DNA of 44,914 bases from the NCBI GenBank assembly GCA_964599885.1, contig CAZRHH010000020.1, positions 1-44,914 of the forward strand, written 5' to 3'. The first letter of the stretch is position 1. The number at the start of each line of letters is the position of its first letter. The DNA comes from CAZRHH01 sp964599885 (lineage in GTDB: Bacteria; Chloroflexota; Dehalococcoidia; DSTF01; JACRBR01). Below the pieces are notes generated by a model. The model was not told the DNA's origin. It searched no databases and saw only the letters and a list, made by a program, of their open reading frames with translations. Both the position numbers and the translations under genes were made by a program. Below are positions 22,745-30,723 of the stretch, one piece after another.

Positions 22745-23206
22745 ATGCCCGGCAGCAAAGAGTCAGACAAGGTCCAGCGCGAAATCGAAGAACTGCTCGA
22801 GAAGCTGGATAACTTCGTGCCGGAAGAACGCCTCGCGTCCAAGATCAAGAACCGCCGCTCCGAGAAACGCCGCTCGGAGCGAACCGGCCCGACGATGTGG
22901 GAACAGTTCACCGCGCGCTTCTCCCGCGTCACGCTCGGGCAGATCATGATCGCCGGCATCATCTGCCTCGCCGTCGCCTTCCTGTTCGATGGCCCGCTCG
23001 GCGGGTGGGCGCGCTGGCTGACGATTCTCGGCATCGTCCTGACGGCGGGCGCGTTCATCATGTCCGTCGTTCGCGGCAGCGGCAGCGCCAGCCGTCCGGT
23101 GGGCGGACGCGTGCAGAAGCGCTGGCGCGGCGAGATCATCGAATACGGCGACGCGACGCCCATGGATCGCGTACGCGGCTGGTTCCGCCGCAAAGACCGC
23201 CGATAG
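22745..23206 (+). CDS. Small membrane protein with two transmembrane helices
   Basis: 153 residues. The N-terminal 45 residues are a charged helix (ESDKVQREIEELLEKLDNFVPEERL) and a basic stretch (RRSEKRRSER). Two hydrophobic helices follow at about 67-83 and 88-107 (IMIAGIICLAVAFLF and WLTILGIVLTAGAFIMSVV), and the tail is basic (RVRGWFRRKDRR). TACAAT at 22712-22717 is a good -10 with a leader of about 22 nt and GGAG before the start. No known family is recognised. Confidence 0.8.
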   Translation: MPGSKESDKVQREIEELLEKLDNFVPEERLASKIKNRRSEKRRSERTGPTMWEQFTARFSRVTLGQIMIAGIICLAVAFLFDGPLGGWARWLTILGIVLTAGAFIMSVVRGSGSASRPVGGRVQKRWRGEIIEYGDATPMDRVRGWFRRKDRR

Positions 23207-23232
23207 ACCATCCGGCGAGGCGCAATCCACGA

Positions 23233-24585
23233 TTGCGACCCCACCGTAGATCCAGCAGCACATCCGCCCGTTCGGAGCGAAGTCCCCTGATATCACTCCC
23301 CCGGATCGCCACGACCGCGCTCGCGTTGCTCTGCGCCGTGCTGCTCGCCGCCTGCGACGATGATGCGCCATCACGAGCGCCGACGTTTACGGCGACCTCG
23401 CAGCCCGCGTCCGCTACGGCCGAGACCGCCGCGACGCCGGATCCGATCCGTAGCACCGAGATCGATGGCGACCGCATCTACGAGCACGTGCGCATGCTGG
23501 CCGACGAGATCGGCCCGCGCGCGGCCGGCACGCCGGGCGAGCTGCGCGGACGTGATTACCTCCGCGACGAACTCGAATCGTACGGCTACGACGTCACGTT
23601 GCAAGAGTTCGAGTTCGACGCCACGCAGTTCCTGCCTGCCGTCGTCGATGCCGGCGACACCCGCATCAACGCCATCATCTTCGTCGGCAGCGGCACCGGT
23701 ACCGCGACGGGAACTCTCGCTGACGCGGCCGGCGGACAACCGGAAGACTTTCCCGCAGCCGGTATCACCGGCGGCATCGCGCTCATCGATCGCGGCGGCT
23801 TCGAACTCGGCACAAAGGCGCGCAACGCCGTCGCCGCTGGTGCGATCGGAGCGATCATCGTCAACGACGGCCCGCGCCTGCCGCTTGCGTCGCTCGGCGG
23901 GCCCGTCGATGTTCCCGTCGTCGGCGTCACCGCGCCCGACGGCGAACTCCTGCGCGGCCTCATCGCCGCCGGCACGACGAGCGTGACGATCACCGTCACC
24001 GAACCGCGCGGCACGGCATGGAACGTCGTCGCCAAACCTGCCGGCGTCACGACGTGCGCGACGGTCACCGGCGGCCATCACGACAGCGTGCCCGTCACTG
24101 GCGGCGCCGACGACAACGCTTCCGGCACCGCGGGCGTGCTCGAAGTCGCCCGCGTCGCCGCCGCCCGAGATCTCCCCGGCGCGCACTGCTACGTCCTCTT
24201 TGGCGCCGAAGAGTACGGACTCTTCGGCAGCGAATACTACGTCAGTCAGCTATCCGACGCCGAGCGCAACGCGATGCGGGCGATGATCAATCTCGACGTG
24301 ATCGGCGTCGACGACGATTTACAGATCATCGGCAGCGAAGACATCGTCGAAGTCGCGCGCGTCGCCGGCGAGGCGGAGGGCATCGAGTCAGAGATCGCGA
24401 GCGGACCGCAGGGCGGCGGCAGCGACCACGAGAGCTTCCTCGATGCCGGCATCCCCGTCGTGTTCTTCTACCGCGAGGACAACCTGATCCACACCCAGCA
24501 GGACGCGATCGACCGCATCAACCCCGCCCATCTTGAAGAAACCGCCCGCATCGCCTACGCCACCCTCGCAGCCCTCGCCCCTTAG
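23233..24585 (+). CDS. M28 family metallopeptidase with PA domain, probable lipoprotein
   Basis: About 450 residues; secreted zinc aminopeptidase. All M28 ligand motifs are visible: GGHHDSVP, GGADDNASG, FGAEEYGLFGSEYY, INLDVIG and GSDHESFLDAG. A protease-associated domain is inserted before them (about 165-265). The N-terminus has a lipobox, LLAAC, so the protein is probably anchored to the membrane by lipid. The start is uncertain: no ATG or GTG lies near the signal peptide; the TTG at 23233 is used here, but a start near 23290 is possible. Likely role: peptide scavenging outside the cell. Confidence 0.88.
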   Translation: MRPHRRSSSTSARSERSPLISLPRIATTALALLCAVLLAACDDDAPSRAPTFTATSQPASATAETAATPDPIRSTEIDGDRIYEHVRMLADEIGPRAAGTPGELRGRDYLRDELESYGYDVTLQEFEFDATQFLPAVVDAGDTRINAIIFVGSGTGTATGTLADAAGGQPEDFPAAGITGGIALIDRGGFELGTKARNAVAAGAIGAIIVNDGPRLPLASLGGPVDVPVVGVTAPDGELLRGLIAAGTTSVTITVTEPRGTAWNVVAKPAGVTTCATVTGGHHDSVPVTGGADDNASGTAGVLEVARVAAARDLPGAHCYVLFGAEEYGLFGSEYYVSQLSDAERNAMRAMINLDVIGVDDDLQIIGSEDIVEVARVAGEAEGIESEIASGPQGGGSDHESFLDAGIPVVFFYREDNLIHTQQDAIDRINPAHLEETARIAYATLAALAP

Positions 24586-24925
24586 CAGAAACTGACGCCA
24601 CAACGCAGCGCCCCTCAACCGCGTCCCCTGCCGTGGTTTGGCTGTCTCAAGATCAAGCAGCGCATCCGACACCAGACGGCGCGGAAAAAAGCGGGTGCAG
24701 GGCGCAGTGCCTGCCGGGCCCACGCTACAACGATGTGGGGGTGTCGCCCAGATCAATCACTAATTTCAAGAAAGCAGCGGATGCGCAAGCAGACGCTGCG
24801 CTCCGCGGCGAAGCCACGACTGACGACATCAACGAAGCACAACAGCGAAAGGCCGCGCGCGTTTGCCGCGGCGACGACCGTCCGTTACCATCCCCGCTGA
24901 CCCACACTCCCACCGGAGGAGCCCC
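24586..24925. other. 340-bp intergenic region before the LysM gene
   Basis: No confident gene. One frame (GTG at 24735 to a stop at 24927-24929) could encode 64 residues beginning VGVSPRSITNFKKAADAQ and overlaps the next start as TTGA, but it has no ribosome binding site and I do not call it. TTACCAT near 24889 is a possible -10 for the LysM gene. Confidence 0.3.
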
Positions 24926-25579
24926 TTGAGGCCATCGCGCGCGCTCATCCCCGCCATCTGCGTCGTCGCTCTCGCCGCACTGGCCAGCGCCTGCGGTGGC
25001 GGCGGCGCCACCGACGCCAAGGCGCCCGATAGCGACAAGATCCCGACGGCCACGCTCCCCGCCACGCTCCCCGACGCGACGATCATCGGCGGTGGCGCCG
25101 TGCAGCCCGGCGGCGGCACGACGTACACGATCCGCGCCGGTGACACGCTCGCCGCCATCGCCGACCGCTTCGGCCTTAGCCTCGAAGAACTCGTCGGCGC
25201 CAACCCGGGTCTCGATCCCGCCACGCTCGCCGTCGGCGACGCCGTGCAGTTGCCGCAGATCGAAGGCGTGCCACCCACACAGGAACCCGAGACGGCGCCG
25301 ACCGAAGAACCCGCACCGGCCGAGACCGCAACGACCGAACCAGCAGCCGATCCGCCCACCGAAACGCCGCCGCCGGCGCCTGCGGCCACGAACACCCCGA
25401 CCTCGCTCGGGCAGACCTACGTCGTCCAGTCCGGCGACATCCCGGTGAACATCGCCGCGCAGTTCGGCATCACGGTCGAAGCGCTGCTCGCGGCCAATCC
25501 CGGCATCAACGCGAACTCCCTGCAAGTTGGCGACGTACTGATCATCCCGGCGGCGCCTCCGCCCGGTCCGCCTGCCTAA
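24926..25579 (+). CDS. Lipoprotein with two LysM domains
   Basis: 217 residues. A TTG start at 24926 is preceded by GGAGGAG. The signal peptide ends in a lipobox (LAALASAC), so the protein is likely lipid-anchored outside the cell. LysM 1 is at about 67-112 (YTIRAGDTLAAIADRFGLSL to VGDAVQLP) and LysM 2 at about 164-208 (YVVQSGDIPVNIAAQFGITV to VGDVLIIP), joined by a Pro/Thr/Glu-rich linker. LysM domains bind GlcNAc-containing glycans such as peptidoglycan. No catalytic domain is attached. Confidence 0.88.
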   Translation: MRPSRALIPAICVVALAALASACGGGGATDAKAPDSDKIPTATLPATLPDATIIGGGAVQPGGGTTYTIRAGDTLAAIADRFGLSLEELVGANPGLDPATLAVGDAVQLPQIEGVPPTQEPETAPTEEPAPAETATTEPAADPPTETPPPAPAATNTPTSLGQTYVVQSGDIPVNIAAQFGITVEALLAANPGINANSLQVGDVLIIPAAPPPGPPA

Positions 25580-25682
25580 CCTCCCGCGCCGACATCACCG
25601 CCCGTAGCGGCACACCCTCTGTGCCTCTGTGCCTCTGTGGCTCCGTGGCTCGATGATGAACAAGCGTGCCAGCGACCAGCCG

Positions 25683-26393
25683 CTACCCCGCCGAATAGCG
25701 CTCGCGCAGCAACGCCTCAGCGATCACGACATCCTCCGGCGTGGTCACCTTGATGTTCCACGACGCGCCCTCGTACAACCGCACGTCGTGACCCAACGCC
25801 TCAACGAGCGCCGCGTCGTCTGTGGGAACCGCGTCTTCATCCGATCTCGCGGCATTGTGCGCGCGCAGCAGCAGATCGCGCGCGAATACCTGCGGCGTCT
25901 GGGCGAGCCAGATCCGCGAGCGGTCGTGTGTCGCACGCACCGTCGGCGGGTCGCCGTCCGCTTCCTTCACGGTGTCCCGCGACGGGATCGCGCACACCGC
26001 CGCGTCCGTCTCGCGCGCAATCTCAATACCGCGTTCGATCAACTCCGGCGTCACGAGCAAGCGCGCGGCATCATGCACCGCGACGATCGCCGCACCGCTC
26101 GCCGCGCCGAGGCCGGCCCGCACCGACGCTTGCCGCGTCGCACCGCCCGCGACGATGCCGACGACGTTCGAAAACCGCCACTCCCGCACGAACGCTTCCA
26201 TCCGTTGAACCGAATCCGGCGCGGCGACCACGACGACTGCATCAACCGCCTCGCAGCGCTTGAACGCGCCGAGCGTCCACGCAAGCAACGGCCGCCCCGA
26301 TACCGGCGCGAACACCTTGTCGATGCCGCCCATGCGTTCGCTGCGTCCCGCCGCCACGACGATGCCATATACCAGACCGCTGCCGTTCGTCAT
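25683..26393 (-). CDS. ispD: 2-C-methyl-D-erythritol 4-phosphate cytidylyltransferase
   Basis: 236 residues; third step of the MEP isoprenoid pathway. The nucleotide-binding signature is YGIVVAAGRSERMGGIDKVF (residues 9-28), VHDAARLLVT follows at about 105, and the C-terminal NIKVTTPEDVVIAEALL is characteristic of IspD. It is divergent from a winged-helix-like gene with only 38 bp between starts. A -10-like TAGGCT lies 6 nt upstream of the ATG with no ribosome binding site, so its mRNA may be leaderless. The C-terminal RYSAG is a normal end for the family. Identification is firm. Confidence 0.95.
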   Translation of the reverse strand: MTNGSGLVYGIVVAAGRSERMGGIDKVFAPVSGRPLLAWTLGAFKRCEAVDAVVVVAAPDSVQRMEAFVREWRFSNVVGIVAGGATRQASVRAGLGAASGAAIVAVHDAARLLVTPELIERGIEIARETDAAVCAIPSRDTVKEADGDPPTVRATHDRSRIWLAQTPQVFARDLLLRAHNAARSDEDAVPTDDAALVEALGHDVRLYEGASWNIKVTTPEDVVIAEALLRERYSAG

Positions 26394-26399
26394 GCCCGA

Positions 26400-26425
26400 A
26401 GCCTACGGCAAGCGACGGGTACACT
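26400..26425. promoter_or_regulatory. Back-to-back -10 elements of a divergent leaderless promoter
   Basis: On the minus strand TAGGCT (26400-26405) ends 6 nt before the ispD ATG (26393). On the plus strand TACACT (26420-26425) ends 6 nt before the ATG at 26432. Both would start transcripts at or next to the start codon, with overlapping upstream regions, so regulation of the two genes is probably linked. Confidence 0.5.
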
Positions 26426-26431
26426 CACGTC

Positions 26432-26761
26432 ATGCCTACCGAAGACGCCGATGGCATCCGTGCCGAGCAACTGCTGACGCTCTCCGGCGCCGCGCGCCGG
26501 CTTGCCGACATCATCGCCGCGTCGGAACATCCCGTGCGCTATGAGGTGCTGCGTCATCTTCTGCGGGTGAGTGAGGAAACGATGACCGAAGTACTCGAAG
26601 AGTCGGTCAACGTGCGCCTCGTCAAGCGCGGCGACGACCCCTTCACCTACATCCCCTACAGCGCCGCTGTCGCCGAAGACATCGCCGCCCACATGGACAT
26701 CGACCGCCGCGACCGCATCCGCAAACAGATCGCCTCCGCCTCCACCCGCGTCTTCGAGTAG
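26432..26761 (+). CDS. Small winged-helix-like protein
   Basis: 109 residues without a confident family match. The segment from LADIIAASEHPVRYEVLRHL through VSEETMTEVLEESVNVRLVKRG to TYIPY looks like a winged helix with a wing strand pair; the C-terminus is a basic helix (DRRDRIRKQIASAS). It has no ribosome binding site and probably a leaderless mRNA. It diverges from ispD and could be its regulator. No metal or ligand motif is seen. Confidence 0.7.
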   Translation: MPTEDADGIRAEQLLTLSGAARRLADIIAASEHPVRYEVLRHLLRVSEETMTEVLEESVNVRLVKRGDDPFTYIPYSAAVAEDIAAHMDIDRRDRIRKQIASASTRVFE

Positions 26762-26827
26762 GTTCAACCGCGGCGCGGACGCGTTCTCGCCCACCGCCGT
26801 GAGCGCTATCGACAGCCGCCGGCTCTC

Positions 26828-26852
26828 GTAGCGGCGGAGCTTTAGCTCCGCG
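26828..26852 (+). repeat. REP-like palindrome, family A
   Basis: GTAGCGGCGGAGCTTTAGCT followed by CCGC: 8-bp GCGGAGCT/AGCTCCGC stem. It is in the same orientation as the other family A copies in the window. Confidence 0.75.
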
Positions 26853-26910
26853 AAGGCGCGCGCAACCCGCGCTGGTGCGGTCACCTATACGGTTCACTTG
26901 GCACGCTCTG

Positions 26911-27085
26911 TGGCACGGGCTTGCCCGTGCGGACGTCGCATCACGACGCTCGATGGTACGCGCCCATCGCCAACACCCCACCGCAGCGCGGGCTTTCAGC
27001 CCGCGCGTGCGTCGCACAACGACGCTCGCCACGTCATCCCAATCGCCAACAAGCCTCCCGTGGCACGGGCTTTCAGCCCGTGTCA
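26911..27085 (+). repeat. Array of three REP-like units (B, C, B)
   Basis: Palindromes GCACGGGC/GCCCGTGC (26913-26930), GCGCGGGC/GCCCGCGC (26986-27006) and TGGCACGGGC/GCCCGTGTCA (27061-27080) are spaced about 75 bp apart, with related linkers. The arms differ in sequence but keep pairing, which suggests selection on the hairpin. Confidence 0.75.
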
Positions 27086-27203
27086 GTCTGGCGCCATTAC
27101 ATCCGCGCCGCCGCCCACTCGCCGTCGCACGGCCCGTAGGTGATCCTCATCCCTCGTCTCCCACTTCCCGCCTCCCGCACACGATGTGTACCCTTCGCAC
27201 CAC

Positions 27204-27869
27204 ATGAGAACCCAGCTCTCGCCCGCACTGATCGCCGCCATCATCGCCACATTCGCCATGCTCAGCATCGCCTCCGCCGGCGACGAGACATCGACGCCGC
27301 CCACCGACTTCGCCGGACTCCCGCCGTGCGACTCGCTGAAGAGTACGCCGCTCTGCCCTCGCCTCGATCAAGACGACGCCGGGCGCTACAGCATCACGTG
27401 GCAAGAGATCGCAGACGCATCCTCATACCGCATCGAAGCGGACGGCGGCGCCCTGCGCGTCAACGCCGGCGACCCCTTCTGCACCGCGCCGCTCTCCGAC
27501 GATGTCTACGGCATCGGCATCGACATCCCAGTGCCGGCCGACGTATCTGAACTGCCGCTCCCGCTGCCACGTCTACCCGCCGTCGACGCATGGTTCATCA
27601 AGGACATCCGCGTCACCGTTACGGCGCTCGACGCCAACAACGACGTGCTTGAAACCGACGGCTTCGCGCTCACGGCCGAAGCCGGTTGCGACGACGCCAG
27701 CGGCCGCCGTCCACCCTCGACCGCAGCAACCCAACTCCCCGGCGCAGGCGCGTCCGGCGGCGACTACGACCACGCGGCGAAAGCCCCGATCGGCATCGCC
27801 CTCGCGATCATCGGCGCCGCGATCCTCGCCTACGCGTTGTGGAAACAATCCCGATCGTCCGGCCAGTAA
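27204..27869 (+). CDS. Secreted, C-terminally anchored protein (paralogue 1)
   Basis: 221 residues: signal peptide (MRTQLSPALIAAIIATFAML, cleavage near residue 26), an extracellular domain of about 130 residues with several cysteines (CDSLKSTPLCPRL, FCTAPL, EAGCDD) and fibronectin-III-like strands (ITWQEIADASSYRIEA), then LPGAG at about 182 and a transmembrane helix (IGIALAIIGAAILAYALW) with a basic tail. The layout copies a sortase substrate, although LPGAG departs from LPXTG. The next gene encodes a paralogue with a better motif. TACCCT ends 9 nt upstream of the ATG. Function unknown. Confidence 0.75.
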   Translation: MRTQLSPALIAAIIATFAMLSIASAGDETSTPPTDFAGLPPCDSLKSTPLCPRLDQDDAGRYSITWQEIADASSYRIEADGGALRVNAGDPFCTAPLSDDVYGIGIDIPVPADVSELPLPLPRLPAVDAWFIKDIRVTVTALDANNDVLETDGFALTAEAGCDDASGRRPPSTAATQLPGAGASGGDYDHAAKAPIGIALAIIGAAILAYALWKQSRSSGQ

Positions 27870-27950
27870 CATCTGTTCTCAGTCCACGCTGTTCTGCCAG
27901 CCGGTTAACCTTTCGCGCCCGCCAGGCGTTCTCCTGCACGAGGTGAACCC

Positions 27951-28622
27951 GTGCGCTTGCTCGTCGCCGTCACACTCGCCATCGCCATCACCGCCGCCGC
28001 GACACCGCTTGCCGCGCTCGCCGGCGATCCGACCTCGACACCAGCTGGAACCCAAACGGCCACCAGCGCCCCACCCGCAACCACCACGACTCCGACCGCC
28101 ACGCCGACAATCGCTGAACTGCGGTTCGACATCACCGACGCCGCCATCTCATGGCAGCCGGTTCCCGGCGCCGGCGGCTACACCGTCGTAGCGACGGTGA
28201 CCGCGCTGCGTATCAGCGCGGGCGGCGTATGCGAAACTCCAATCCAGCAAGACCGACGGGAGCTGTCCATCAACGAAGATGTCGGCGGTGATGTGAACGA
28301 ACTCGCGCTCGACTTACCGGCGGTCGCGCCGGACCGGTGGTTTGTTGTGCTCTCGCAAGTGCAGATCACCGCGTCCAACTCACAGGGCGAACCCATCGCG
28401 GCGGGAGGTGGCGGGCGCGTCGCCGAAACGTGCATGTTCCTGCCCGACGAGCCAACACCGTCGCCGGCGCGCCAGCTTCCTACTACCGGCACTGGCGCAC
28501 CCACCACCGACACCGCCATCGTCCTCCGTGCGATGCTCGCCACCGCCGCAGCGTCCGCCATCGTGCTCGCCGGCATGTACAGCGTTCATCGGCGGATCCG
28601 CCAGCACATCGCACGCGACTGA
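27951..28622 (+). CDS. Secreted LPXTG-type protein (paralogue 2)
   Basis: 223 residues. GTG start preceded by GAGGTG. Signal peptide at residues 1-24, a Thr/Pro/Ala-rich linker, then a domain like that of the previous gene (ISWQPVPGAGGYTVVA, two cysteines CETPI and ETCMF), and a classic sorting signal: QLPTTG at about 180, a hydrophobic helix (VLRAMLATAAASAIVLAGMY) and a basic end (HRRIRQHIARD). LPXTG proteins are joined to the cell wall by sortase in Gram-positive bacteria; here the acceptor is uncertain and no sortase is in the window. The two genes are a tandem duplication with divergence. Confidence 0.8.
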   Translation: MRLLVAVTLAIAITAAATPLAALAGDPTSTPAGTQTATSAPPATTTTPTATPTIAELRFDITDAAISWQPVPGAGGYTVVATVTALRISAGGVCETPIQQDRRELSINEDVGGDVNELALDLPAVAPDRWFVVLSQVQITASNSQGEPIAAGGGGRVAETCMFLPDEPTPSPARQLPTTGTGAPTTDTAIVLRAMLATAAASAIVLAGMYSVHRRIRQHIARD

Positions 28623-28705
28623 GCGCAACCGCACTACCGCGCCCAAACAAAAAGTGCGCGCCGCCTGCGCGCACCAACCGCCAACATCCAGCCTCCACCG
28701 ACCAA

Positions 28706-29887
28706 CTACACGCCGCTGATCGCTCGCTCCGGCGCCACCGCCGCAGCAGCGCCTTCGGCCGCAGAACGATCGCTCAGCTTGCGCTCGTAGATCAGCCGCT
28801 CGTAGTACGAGAGCACGCTCTGCGCCACGCGGTCCCAGCGATAGTGCTGCGACCGCTCGCGGCCCAACGCGCCCATCCGTTCGCCGCGCTCACGGTCGCG
28901 CAGCAGTTCAACCAGCGCCGCCGCCAGCGCCGCCGGATCCTCCGGCCGCACGAGCAGCCCTTCGACACCGTGCGTCACCACCGCAGCGAACCCGTCGATG
29001 TTCGACGCCACGATCGGCATGCCCGCCGCCATCGCCTCCAGCAGAACGATGCCCTGGCTCTCGAAGCCGGTGTTCGGCGCGCAGAACACGTGCGCCGTGT
29101 GGTGGTAGCGCGGCAACTCGTCGAACGGCACGTCGCTGCGAAAGCGCACGTTCTGCAGTCGCGCGTTCCGCACCGCCCGCTCGAAACGGCCGAACTTGCC
29201 CGCGCCGACGACGATCAACCGCGCATCCGGCAACTCGCGCTGCACACCGACGAACGCGCGAATGAGGAATTTCAGACCCTTCCGCTTTTCCGGCCGCCCG
29301 ACGAACAGCACGTTGCGCTTGCCGTCGCTGAACTCCGGCAGCGGCTCCGCGCCCTGCGCGAAGTGATCGACATCGACGCCGTTGGGGATGATGTTGTAGT
29401 AGCCCGGAAAGTACTTCTCGACGTGCTTCACCGCTGCCGGCGACACGGCGATCTTCCCGTCGAGCTTCGTCGCCCAGCGCTTGATCATCCGCCGCCCGTA
29501 CACGTATACAAAGTTCGAGTCGCGCGCCGCGTGCCACGTGCCGACGTTCACAGCCGTCGAGTAGCGCAGGAACTGGATCGGCAACTGCGGCATGAACGGC
29601 TCGTGTACGTGCACGATGTCGAACGCGCCCTCATCCAGCACCTGCCGCACTTTCCCCGCGGTCCGCAACGACAGCGTGATGCGGGCAACGGAACCGCTCA
29701 CGCGCAGCGGTATCGGGCGCCCGATGGTCGTGATCGGGCAGATGCCGCCCTTCACCGCCTTCGATCCGGCGGCGACGATGTGCACGTCGTGCCCGCGCTC
29801 GATGAACTGCTCGGCAAGATGCTGGATGTGATTGTTGACGCCGCCCGACACCGTCCAGTCGTAGGGAGACACCAGCGCGATCTTCAT
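28706..29887 (-). CDS. GT4 glycosyltransferase, PimA-like
   Basis: 393 residues; GT-B fold. The N-terminus MKIALVSPYDWTVSGGVNNHI and HVHEPFMPQLP resemble mycobacterial PimA, which adds mannose to phosphatidylinositol. IIPNGVDVDHFAQG (about 168-181) and the donor-site E-x7-E motif in ESQGIVLLEAMAAG (about 286-299) are present. The start at 29887 lies within the stop of the PHP gene (ATGA). It is the last gene of an operon that starts with inositol-1-phosphate synthase, which makes a PI-like acceptor likely. The sugar donor cannot be read from sequence. The last 20 residues are Ala/Glu-rich and variable-looking. Confidence 0.9.
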   Translation of the reverse strand: MKIALVSPYDWTVSGGVNNHIQHLAEQFIERGHDVHIVAAGSKAVKGGICPITTIGRPIPLRVSGSVARITLSLRTAGKVRQVLDEGAFDIVHVHEPFMPQLPIQFLRYSTAVNVGTWHAARDSNFVYVYGRRMIKRWATKLDGKIAVSPAAVKHVEKYFPGYYNIIPNGVDVDHFAQGAEPLPEFSDGKRNVLFVGRPEKRKGLKFLIRAFVGVQRELPDARLIVVGAGKFGRFERAVRNARLQNVRFRSDVPFDELPRYHHTAHVFCAPNTGFESQGIVLLEAMAAGMPIVASNIDGFAAVVTHGVEGLLVRPEDPAALAAALVELLRDRERGERMGALGRERSQHYRWDRVAQSVLSYYERLIYERKLSDRSAAEGAAAAVAPERAISGV

Positions 29888-30672
29888 CGCGCGTCGCCTT
29901 CGGGCGGCAGCGGCGGAACGCGGCGGCTGCGGCTCGAAACGAAACTGCGGATCGTCGGCAGCCAGCCCATCGCGCGCGGCGTCGCCATCATCCCGCGCCA
30001 CTGTTGCACGGCCACATTCCGGTACCCCAACTCCGACAGCAGCGGCGCCCGTCCCGCGGCGCCCGCCGTCGTCTTCTGCTCGATCGCGCGGCGCAGTTCG
30101 CCAGCAGTCGCGCCATCGAACGTCGTGTATGCCGAGCCGATCGACTGCAGAAAGTGCGCGTCGCTGCTGCCGACCGCCGCCAGCCCGAACCGCTCGCGAT
30201 TCAGGCGCCGCGCCTTGGTGGACGACACACGACCCGCCGGACTGCCGTTGTACTCCTCGATCGCGTCGAAGTACACGCCGTCGTTCTCCACCGCGGCGAT
30301 CCGGTCGATCGCGCGCGCGGTGAAGCTGCGCGTCAGCCACGACAGCGGGTGCGGCACGATCGCCAGCCCGCCCTGCGCGTGAATCGTCGCCAGCGTCTCC
30401 TCCGCGCGCCGAAAGCTGGGCACCGGCTCATCGATAAACAGCGCCAGCAGGTGACCGTCCAGCGTCGTCACCTCCTCACCGCAGATCACGTCGAATGGCC
30501 GCGGCGACCGCGCGACCAACTCGCGCGCCTCGGCGCCGGCGCGCAGGGTGTCGTGCTCGGTCACGGCGATCACGTCGAGCCCGCCCAGCGCTTCGACGTG
30601 ATCGAGCAGTTGCGGCACCGTCGCCATGCCATCGCCGTACCGAGTGTGAATGTGGAGATCAGCCTTACCCAA
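29884..30672 (-). CDS. PHP-domain phosphoesterase
   Basis: 262 residues. PHP metal motifs are visible: DLHIHTRYGDG (residues 5-15), ITEHDT-type VTEHDT (about 37), GEEVTT (about 65), IVPHPLSW (about 104) and GSSDAHFL (about 168). PHP enzymes hydrolyse phosphomonoesters or phosphodiesters using two or three metals. It overlaps the glycosyltransferase by ATGA and lies 51 bp after the first LPLAT gene. In this operon it might remove a phosphate from a lipid or sugar intermediate such as inositol phosphate; this is inferred from context. Confidence 0.88.
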   Translation of the reverse strand: MGKADLHIHTRYGDGMATVPQLLDHVEALGGLDVIAVTEHDTLRAGAEARELVARSPRPFDVICGEEVTTLDGHLLALFIDEPVPSFRRAEETLATIHAQGGLAIVPHPLSWLTRSFTARAIDRIAAVENDGVYFDAIEEYNGSPAGRVSSTKARRLNRERFGLAAVGSSDAHFLQSIGSAYTTFDGATAGELRRAIEQKTTAGAAGRAPLLSELGYRNVAVQQWRGMMATPRAMGWLPTIRSFVSSRSRRVPPLPPEGDAR

Positions 30673-30723
30673 CGACCCTCCGCCACGCGCGTACGCCGCG
30701 ATCGCGGGGCGCGCGTTGATCCG

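Larger units (their letters stand above)
26762..27203. other. 440-bp intergenic region with an array of REP-like units
   Basis: No gene is supported. It holds one family A palindrome and three family B/C units with a period of about 75 bp, in which the sequence between palindromes is itself partly repeated (ACGACGCTCG and ATCGCCAACA are shared). Confidence 0.7.

Noticed and set aside
24735..24929. 64-codon ORF before the LysM lipoprotein gene
   Set aside because: Its stop overlaps the next start, which is suggestive, but there is no ribosome binding site and no recognisable motif.
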